Source: Candidatus Dechloromonas phosphorivorans (lineage in GTDB: Bacteria; Pseudomonadota; Gammaproteobacteria; Burkholderiales; Rhodocyclaceae). Taken from it: 15,333 nucleotides of DNA. The notes under the pieces are model-generated. The model searched no databases and had not been told where the DNA came from. It saw nothing but the letters and a program-made list of their open reading frames with translations. Of this stretch, positions 10,059 to 15,333 are shown in pieces (position 1 is the stretch's first letter; each line of letters opens with the position of its first letter). The position numbers and the translations under genes are program-made. The DNA lies in the NCBI GenBank assembly GCA_016714975.1, contig JADKBR010000012.1:1-15333 (forward strand), read 5' to 3'.

Positions 10059-11061
10059 ATGGTGAGTTTGCAACCTGCAGAGGCCGCCGCCCGCCCGCTG
10101 AACCTTGCCTTTGTCCTTGATCCGCTCCCGGGCCTGAAGGCCTACAAGGACTCGTCGATCGCCATGATGCGTGCCGCCGCAACCCGCGGCCACGCGGTGT
10201 TCGCCATCGACTGCGCAACCCTCGGCTGGCGTCGGCCTGAATCCGCAGGGCCAGGCGGCGTCTTCGGCACGGCAGTGCACTTGCACATGCAGTCGGACAA
10301 TCACGACTGGTTCCGCGAGATCGGCCGCGACCGGATACCGCTCACCGATTTCGACGCCGTCGTGATGCGCAGGGATCCACCTTCGACAACGAGTACCTGA
10401 CCGCGACCTGGCTGCTCGAACGCGCCGAGGCGGCCGGTGTCCGCGTCTTCAACCGGCCGCGCGCGTTGCGCGACCATTCGGAGAAAGTGGCGATCGCCGA
10501 ATTCCCTCAATTTGCGCCGGCGACACTAATCTCCCGCGACGTCGAGCAGTTGCAGCAGTTCATCGACGAACATACGGACGTGATCCTCAAGCCACTCGAC
10601 GGCATGGGTGGCAGCCAGATATTCCGTGTCCGGCACGCCGACCCGAACCGCAACGTGATCATCGAGACGCTGACCCGCGAGGGCGCCCGGACCATCATGG
10701 CCCAGCGCTATCTCCCGGAAATCGTCGCTGGTGACAAGCGCATCCTGATCATCGCCGGCCAGCCGGTACCGTACTGTCTGGCACGCATCCCCAAGGCCGG
10801 GAGACGCGGGGAAACCTCGCTGTCGGCGGTACCGGCGTCGCGCAGGCGCTGACGGCACGTGACCGCGAGATCGCCGAAACACTCGGCCCGATCCTGTTCG
10901 ATCGCGGTCTGCTGCTGGTCGGCATCGACGTCATCGGCAGCCACCTCACCGAAATCAACGTCACCAGCCCGACCTGCATGGTCGAAATCCGGCAGCAGAC
11001 CGGCTTCGACTCGGCGGCGACCTTCATCGCTGCGCTCGAGCGGGAATGCGCCATTTCCTGA
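10059..11061 (+). CDS. gshB: Glutathione synthetase (two frameshifts)
   Basis: ATP-grasp ligase that adds glycine to gamma-glutamylcysteine to give glutathione. Frame 1 from ATG 10059 gives LNLAFVLDPLPGLKAYKDSS and DFDAVVMRRDPP. A missing base near 10380 (a C run) leads to the frame with FDNEYLTATWLLERAE, HSEKVAIAEFPQF, VILKPLDGMGGSQIFRVRH (ATP-grasp loop) and EGARTIMAQRYLPE. A second missing base near 10800 leads to GNLAVGG, RDREIAETLGPIL and EINVTSPTCMVEIRQQTGFD, the conserved metal- and substrate-binding end. The stop is TGA at 11059-11061. Rebuilt length is about 334 residues, slightly longer than the usual 315-320 because of an N-terminal extension before LNLAFV; a later start is possible. 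The 3' end overlaps apbE by 16 bases. Confidence 0.9.
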
Positions 11062-12075
11062 TTCTCGCCTGCGCGCTGCTCGTGGCCGCCTGCGGCCGCA
11101 CACCCTTGCAGGAACAACAGGCTTACGTCTTCGGCACGCGGGTCGAGGTACTCGTTGTCAGCGCCGACCATGAACGAGGGCGCGCGGCCATCGCCGGTGT
11201 TCTGCGCGAGTTCGACCGGCTGCACCGCGCCTATCACGCCTGGCAGGATTCGGAGCTGACTGCCTTGAATGAGGCGATCATTTCCGGTCGACCGCACCAC
11301 GCCGGTCCGGAACTGGCCGAATTGGTCCGCGAAGCCCAGGCATTGTCGCAACAGAGCGAGCACCTGTTCGATCCCGGCATCGGCCAGTTGGTGAGGCTGT
11401 GGGGCTTCCACGCCGACGAATTCAAGGCCGAGCTTCCGCCAGCAGCCGATATCGATGCCTGGGTGGCAGCAAGGCCGAGCATCGCCGACATCACCGTCGC
11501 CGGACGGACGATCAGCAGTCGCAACCCCCGGGTCGCCCTCGACTTTGGCGGCTACCTGAAAGGCGTCGCACTTGACCGGGCCGCCAACATCCTGCGCAGC
11601 CAGGGTATCGACAATGCACTGATCAACATCGGTGGCAACGTCGCTGGCGCTTGGCAGCAAACAAGGCCGGAAATGGCGGGTCGGCATCCAGCACCCGCGC
11701 CAGCCCGGCCCGATCGCCACGGTCGAACTCGCTGGCGGCGAAGCGATCGGCACATCTGGCGACTATCAGCGCTTTTTCGAGGTGGACGGCAAGCGCTACC
11801 CGCACCTGCTTGACCCGCGAACGGGTTATCCGGTCGCCGACACCCAAGCGGTCACCGTGCTGATTCCAACCGGCGCCAAGGCTGGAACATTTTCGGATGC
11901 CACCTCCAAGCCACTCTTCATCGCCGGCCCCGACGGCTGGCGTGAAATGGCGAAGAAGATGGGAATCGGTCTCGTTTTGCGCGTTGACCGCGACGGGCAG
12001 GTATTTGCCACCGAGGCGATGAACCAGCGGCTGGAATTCGCCGGGAAGCGGCCGGCCATCACTATCGTGCCATAG
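11046..12075 (+). CDS. apbE: ApbE, FAD:protein FMN transferase lipoprotein (one frameshift)
   Basis: Transfers FMN from FAD to threonine residues of flavoproteins such as the NqrB/NqrC and RnfG/RnfD subunits, acting outside the inner membrane. The N-terminus MRHFLILACALLVAACGR is a lipoprotein signal with lipobox LVAAC, Cys16 being the lipidated residue. FGTRVEV, then DFGGYLKGVALDRAANILRS and NALINIGGN are conserved ApbE motifs for FAD and Mg binding. After a one-base shift near 11645 the frame continues with GIQHPRQPG, GTSGDYQRFFEVDGKRYPHL and LDPRTGYPV. Rebuilt length is about 343 residues, normal. It starts inside the gshB 3' end, so it is probably translated from the gshA-gshB message. 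No flavoprotein target gene is in the window. Confidence 0.9.
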
Positions 12076-12210
12076 ATAACAGACCCGGGACCAGCCTCGA
12101 TGCAGGTCCGGTACTGCCCCAATTTTGACGTGCGTACTCTTACGACGCGCAGTAAACTTCATTTCGCGTTCATTCAAGAAACTCGGCAATGCCTGCACCC
12201 TTCGGCTCCA

Positions 12211-12864
12211 ATGCTAACCATTCGTAACCTCCTCCCCGGCGATGTCGATTCAGCCATAGCCCTCCAAAGCCGCGTCTATCCAACGATTCCGCCTTTCCGC
12301 AAGGAACAGTTCGCGAACCTCCTGGAAATTTTCCCGCGAGGTCAGTTCGCCGCGGTACTGGACGAACGACTAGTCGGGATCGCCATTTCGCTGGTCATCG
12401 TCTGGGAACGTTACAGCTTGCACCACACCTGGGCGAGCATCACCAATGACGGCAATTTCGACACCCACAATGCTGATTTCGGCCACACGCTGTATGGCGC
12501 GGAAGTTTGCGTCAGCCCCGACGAGCGCGGCCACGGCATCGGCCACGCGCTTTACGAGGCACGCCGCAACCTGTGCCGAGCAATGAACCTCAAGCGCATC
12601 ATCGCTGGCGGTCGCTTGTCCGGCTACGCCCGGCATGCAACCAAATTGACGCCGGGAGATTACGCCAAACGAGTGATCTGGGGCGAACTATACGATCCGG
12701 CACTGCGTTTCCAGCTCGACGAAGGTTTCGATTACTGCGGCATCCTGCACGGATATTTGCCGACAGACGAGGAATCGTTAGGCAACGCCAGCCTGATCGT
12801 CTGGCTCAACCGGGAGTATGATCCGTCGCGGCCCACACAGCTGCCAGGAAAGGATTTCCCATGA
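12211..12864 (+). CDS. GNAT-family N-acetyltransferase
   Basis: Acyl-CoA-dependent acetyltransferase of unknown substrate. The 217-residue frame from ATG 12211 begins MLTIRNLLPGDVDSAIALQS, a typical GNAT first strand and helix. The central acetyl-CoA-binding motif A is visible as YGAEVCVSPDERGHGIGHAL (Q/RxxGxG/A form), followed by RIIAGGRLSGY. The frame stays open upstream to 12100, but that part (QVRYCPNFDVRTLTT) lacks coding character, so ATG 12211 is preferred. The stop overlaps the ATG of the carbon-nitrogen hydrolase gene (ATGA at 12861-12864). In B. subtilis YhcX and relatives the two domains lie in one polypeptide in this order, which suggests they work together here as separate subunits. 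The 135 bp before it (12076-12210) show no clear terminator or promoter. Confidence 0.85.
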   Translation: MLTIRNLLPGDVDSAIALQSRVYPTIPPFRKEQFANLLEIFPRGQFAAVLDERLVGIAISLVIVWERYSLHHTWASITNDGNFDTHNADFGHTLYGAEVCVSPDERGHGIGHALYEARRNLCRAMNLKRIIAGGRLSGYARHATKLTPGDYAKRVIWGELYDPALRFQLDEGFDYCGILHGYLPTDEESLGNASLIVWLNREYDPSRPTQLPGKDFP

Positions 12865-13728
12865 AGGTTCGGATCGCTTCCATCCAGTACCAGTTACGCC
12901 ATATCGAGGACTGGGACGGTTTTGCCCGACAGGTCGATTTCGTCCTCAACGCCGCCGCCGACTACTACCCGCAGTTCGTCCTGCTACCCGAGCTGTTCAC
13001 CACTCAACTGCTGTCCTTCGCGGACAACGACGATGTGCCCAGTGCCGTGCGCGGGTTGTCCGAATATACGACGCCCTACATTGAGCTGCTCCGCGCATGC
13101 CGTGCGTCATGGCTACTACCTGATCGGCGGCACCCACCCGAACATCCGCGACGGGCAACTGCTCAACACCGCCTTCCTGTTCACACCGGGCGGTGCCGTG
13201 CATCTTCAGGACAAGATTCACCGCACACGCTGGAGAAGGAGAAGTGGAACAGCGATCATGGCGACGTGCTCAACGTCTTCCAGACCTCGCACGGCAGGAT
13301 CGCCATCCTGATCTGCTACGATATTGAATTCCCGGAACTGGCGCGACGCGCCGCCGAGGAAGGCGCCGAAATAGTCTTCGTGCCCTCATGCACCGACGAC
13401 CGCCAGGGCTTCCTGCGCGTCCGCTACTGTTGCCACGCCCGCGCCATCGAGAATCAGATCTATGTCGCGATGACCAGCACCGTGGGCAATCTGCCGGTCG
13501 CCGGCCTGCGTCTGCACTATGGCCAGGCGTCGATCATCACGCCTTCGGACTTTCACTTCGCGCGTGACGGGATCGCCGCCGAAGGCGTCATCAACGAGGA
13601 ACAAATCGTCGTGGCCGATGTGGACCTGGCCTTACCCACGAAACCGGCTCAAGGGGACGACGATTCCGTTGCTCGACAAGCGCCACGAGTTCTACAGCAA
13701 TCGGCCTGTCATCGTCGTCGCCGACTGA
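12861..13728 (+). CDS. Carbon-nitrogen hydrolase (nitrilase superfamily), three frameshifts
   Basis: Hydrolyses an amide or related C-N bond by a Glu-Lys-Cys triad; the substrate is unknown. All three catalytic residues are seen: Glu in VLLPELFTT (about residue 43), Lys in LQDKIHRT, and Cys in ILICYDIEFPE. The reading needs an extra C removed near 13100 (giving RHGYYLIGGTHPN), one G added near 13230 (giving RWEKEKW) and another shift near 13635 to reach GTTIPLLDKRHEFYSNRPVI and the stop at 13726-13728. Rebuilt length is about 289 residues. Translation is coupled to the upstream acetyltransferase through an ATGA overlap. It corresponds to the C-terminal half of YhcX-type two-domain proteins. 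Confidence 0.87.
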
Positions 13729-13779
13729 TTCCCGGCACGTCCACGAAACGCCGACATCCATTCAGGAGCGAGCGCTCGC

Positions 13780-14275
13780 TTACTCGGGAGCCCTTGAATC
13801 GACAATCACCGTTACTGGCCCGTCATTCACCAGACTGACGTGCATGTCGGCGCCGAACACTCCGGTTGCCACCGGCTTGCCGAGCTCCTGAGCCAGTTTC
13901 GCGACAAATCGCTGGAACATCGGCTGCGAAACGTCGCCGCGCGCCGCCCTGTGCCATGACGGCCGGTTGCCCTTCTTCACCGATGCGTACAGCTGAACTG
14001 CGACACCGCAAGAATCTCTCCGCCGACTTCCTGAACACTGCGGTTCATCACCCCCGCATCATCGCCGAACAAGCGCATCCTGACGATCTTCCCGACCATC
14101 CAGTCGACATCGCCGTCACCGTCTGTCCCCTCGAAACCGGCGAGTACCAGCAAGCCACGGCCAATTCTTGCGGAAATATGGCGTCGCCCGCGCCCCGAAG
14201 GCGAAGGGGCCCATGGCTCACGTCCTCCTGGAGGACAACAGAGGCCTCGCGAACCCGTTGCAGCACGACACGCAT
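13780..14275 (-). pseudogene. dtd: D-aminoacyl-tRNA deacylase, frame-broken, with extra internal segment
   Basis: Removes D-amino acids wrongly attached to tRNA. The start MRVVLQRVREASVVLQ, GLLVLAGFEG, RMRLFGDDAGVMNRSVQEVGG, the active-site motif AVSQFS, KKGNRPSWHRAA, GVFGADMHVSLVNDGPVT (cross-subunit NxGPVT motif) and VDSRAPE are all family features. A missing base near 13991 separates AVSQFS from YASVKKGNRPS. Between QEDV and IGRGLLVL, where E. coli Dtd has three residues, about 45-50 bases (roughly 14169-14218) read SHGPLRLRGAGDAIFPQ and also shift the frame. A good ribosome binding site (AGAGGAG) lies about 7 bases before the ATG. The gene converges on the hydrolase gene with a 51-bp gap. 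Confidence 0.85.
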
Positions 14276-14278
14276 GCT

Positions 14279-14407
14279 TCATCTCCTCTGATGGAACCAA
14301 GAAACGGCCCCGCGAAACCACCGCGAGTTGGCCGCCATCTCCGGCGCCTTGATGCACGCCGCCTCGAGGATGATCGGCACGACGTTGACCGCCCGCCAGG
14401 CCCACGG
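14279..14407 (-). other. Orphan short coding-like segment just upstream of dtd
   Basis: This minus-strand stretch is open from an in-frame TGA at 14408-14410 to a TGA at 14279-14281 that ends three bases before the dtd ATG. It reads VNVVPIILEAACIKAPEM then AANSRWFRGAVSWFHQRR. Third positions are almost all G or C, as in real genes here. The only start inside is a GTG at 14378-14380 (33 residues), without a visible ribosome binding site. I do not recognise it. It may be the C-terminal tail of a gene whose front was lost or lies out of frame; the spacing to dtd looks like an operon junction. Confidence 0.4.
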
Positions 14408-14412
14408 TCAGC

Positions 14413-14871
14413 TCACTGCCTCAACTGCGCCAGGGCGGCCTGCAGCGGCTCCACCGGGAGACATGCAGGAGGCCACCGAACGGGGAATCCATCTCGAGAA
14501 TCAGGAATATTCGATCGACCTGCGGCATGTGCGAGAGTGGCTCCTGGCCACCGCTCATGCGCGCAACCTGAGCAGAAACCAGTTGAAGCACTTTATTCCT
14601 GATCGGGTCGGCCGGCGGGCCAAGCCTCCGGAGATTGCCGTCCAGTTGCAGTATCTGGACCGCCACATTGCGGATCAGCTCACCCTTGGCATCGAAGGAG
14701 GACTTCGCCGAAGAGACCAGCAACCCTACGACGAGCGCCGCCAGCGTCGCCAGGAAACCGATGCCCATCTTGATCGTGTCGGTCGTGCTGGAATCCAAGT
14801 GATGGCCCGGCAGGCGGGCGCGGATCAGCCCCGGCAAACCCGCCCGCGACAACGACAAGAAAAGTGATCAT
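14413..14871 (-). pseudogene. DUF4239 (bestrophin-like) membrane protein, internally deleted and frame-broken
   Basis: Rebuilt reading: MITFLVVVAGGFAG (TM1), a one-base surplus in a G run near 14831, then LIRARLPGHHLDSSTTDTIK, GIGFLATLAALVVGLLVSSA (TM2), KSSFDAKGELIRNVA and LDGNLRRLGPPADPIR. It then jumps from EPLSHMPQV directly to RIFLILEMDSPFGGLLHV, which is the family's C-terminal motif, and after one more shift near 14460 ends EPLQAALAQLRQ with stop 14413-14415. Family members recalled are about 250 residues with four membrane segments; this one has about 150. Roughly 100 residues of the middle domain and TM3 are missing, apparently in frame. Function of the family is not established. It is upstream of dtd on the same strand. 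Confidence 0.65.
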
Positions 14872-15144
14872 TGAAACATTGAGCGGGCTAATGGCTCACT
14901 CCTTTCCCGGCAATGGAAGTGGACTCATCCCGCCCAACGCTGACCCCTGGCCATCCGGCCCGGTGGCCGCCTGTACAGGAAATCAGCGGCGCCCAGCACG
15001 GTCTACGGGGCCGCCACGATTCCCCGCTTCGACACCCGCGCCTGGCGCGCCAACACCCACCCGGTGCTCATCGACACCCACTTTCGGCGTCTCGACACCC
15101 ACCCGAGGCTCTTCAACCCCGACGTGCGGCGTCACGGCGCGCGC
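14872..15144. other. Intergenic stretch, no convincing gene
   Basis: This 273-bp stretch lies between the DUF4239 gene and the small secreted-peptide gene. A plus-strand frame from ATG 14891 stays open to the window edge but has poor third-position G/C and a Thr/Pro-rich, low-complexity translation, so I do not call it. The right half holds the 21-bp repeat described separately. Confidence 0.5.
15030..15134. repeat. Degenerate 21-bp tandem repeat, five units
   Basis: Units begin at 15030, 15051, 15072, 15093 and 15114, each with the core C(G/A)ACACCCAC or a close variant, then a variable 11 bases. The spacing is exactly 21 bp, i.e. seven codons. The plus frame that reads FDTRAWR/ANTHPVL/IDTHFRR/LDTHPRL/FNPDVRR has nearly all G/C third positions; the same DNA on the minus strand reads a Val-Gly-Val heptad. 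No start or domain is recognised, so coding status is open. Confidence 0.65.
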
Positions 15145-15282
15145 TCAGACGCCTCCGGCGCTGGCTGGCGCGCTCGACGCAACCTTCCGGCACACCGACG
15201 TCCTTGCACAGACAACCGCACTCGCCGGCGACGCCAGGAACGAGAGTGCAACAACTGCGATGGTGGTAGTCAAGCGAATCAT
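15145..15282 (-). CDS. Small secreted peptide of unknown function (45 aa)
   Basis: The frame starts at ATG 15280-15282 with GGAG at 15289-15292, six bases upstream, an ideal ribosome binding site. Residues 1-22 (MIRLTTTIAVVALSFLASPASA) form a clear Sec signal peptide: positive start, hydrophobic core, and an ASA cleavage site. The predicted mature part is only 23 residues (VVCARTSVCRKVASS onward) with two cysteines, Cys26 and Cys31. The gene is likely real because signal peptide, start signals and promoter agree. Given the indels elsewhere, the true C-terminus could be longer in another frame. I do not recognise a family. Confidence 0.6.
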   Translation of the reverse strand: MIRLTTTIAVVALSFLASPASAVVCARTSVCRKVASSAPASAGGV

Positions 15283-15305
15283 CGTCTTCTCCAGAGGTGG
15301 CTTAC

Positions 15306-15320
15306 GGACCATTATGGTCC
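15306..15320 (-). promoter_or_regulatory. Palindromic operator-like site containing a -10 box
   Basis: On the minus strand GGACCATAATGGTCC is a perfect 7+1+7 inverted repeat. Its centre is CATAAT (15311-15316), 5 of 6 to the -10 consensus, located so that transcription would start about 20 bases before the secreted-peptide ATG. A repressor bound to the palindrome would block this promoter. The -35 region would fall outside the window. Confidence 0.5.
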
Positions 15321-15333
15321 AGGCTCAGCGGTG

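Noticed and set aside
12100..12210. N-terminal extension of the GNAT gene
   Set aside because: The open frame continues upstream, but the residues lack coding character and the GNAT fold starts at ATG 12211.
13767..13780. Perfect palindrome AGCGAGCGCTCGCT between the hydrolase and dtd
   Set aside because: It has no loop or T tract for a terminator and is close to chance in such GC-rich DNA; kept only as a possible weak bidirectional hairpin.
14891..15333. Plus-strand open frame running to the window edge
   Set aside because: Third positions are not G/C-biased, the translation is Thr/Pro/Ser-rich, and it runs across a better-supported minus-strand peptide gene.

Overview
The window is high-GC DNA with strong G/C preference at codon third positions. 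Its gene content (OxyR, an Acidithiobacillus-type GshA with a GshB, a YbiT-type ABC-F protein, a long topoisomerase III with two C-terminal Toprim_Crpt-type repeats) points to a betaproteobacterial chromosome, most likely Rhodocyclales-like. That placement is an inference from gene families; no search was run.

Layout, left to right. 1-938: dprA, 5' end outside the window, badly frame-broken. 1016-3535: topB, also frame-broken. 3581-3594: a perfect 14-bp palindrome identical to the chromosomal parS core (ParB/Spo0J site), in the gap between convergent topB and oxyR. 3596-5214 (minus): an RsuA-type pseudouridine synthase and oxyR, overlapping in an ATGA. 5238-5708 (plus): a DUF1857/AtaL-like protein. 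5709-7330 (minus): ybiT, with one indel. 7403-8672: a complete ISAs1-family insertion sequence with 17-bp terminal repeats and a 10-bp target duplication, sitting between the divergent genes ybiT and gshA. 8762-12075 (plus): a tight gshA-gshB-apbE run for glutathione synthesis plus a flavinylation lipoprotein. 12211-13728 (plus): a GNAT acetyltransferase overlapping a carbon-nitrogen hydrolase, the two halves of a YhcX-type protein that is fused in other bacteria. 13780-14871 (minus): dtd, a short orphan coding tail, and an internally deleted DUF4239 membrane protein. 14872-15333: a degenerate 21-bp tandem repeat, then a small secreted peptide (minus) whose predicted -10 box lies inside a 15-bp palindrome.

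A property of the whole window is the number of single-base indels. They break dprA (about ten), topB (about eight), oxyR, rsuA (compensated pair), ybiT, gshB, apbE, the hydrolase, dtd and the DUF4239 gene. Codon character stays normal between breaks, the protein continues in another frame, and in-frame nonsense codons are essentially absent, so these look like sequence errors in a draft or metagenomic assembly, not gene decay. gshA, the DUF1857 gene, the GNAT gene and the transposase read through cleanly. I typed the most damaged loci as pseudogene and those with a few indels as CDS; all may be intact in the organism.

Functional themes: redox defence (OxyR, GshA, GshB), DNA handling near a probable parS (DprA, TopB), translation quality (RsuA, YbiT, Dtd) and a recent IS insertion. 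I see no CRISPR array, rRNA or tRNA, and no clear new multi-gene system. The most notable items are the parS site, the IS insertion, the operator-like promoter of the secreted peptide, and the structural oddities in dtd and the DUF4239 gene.
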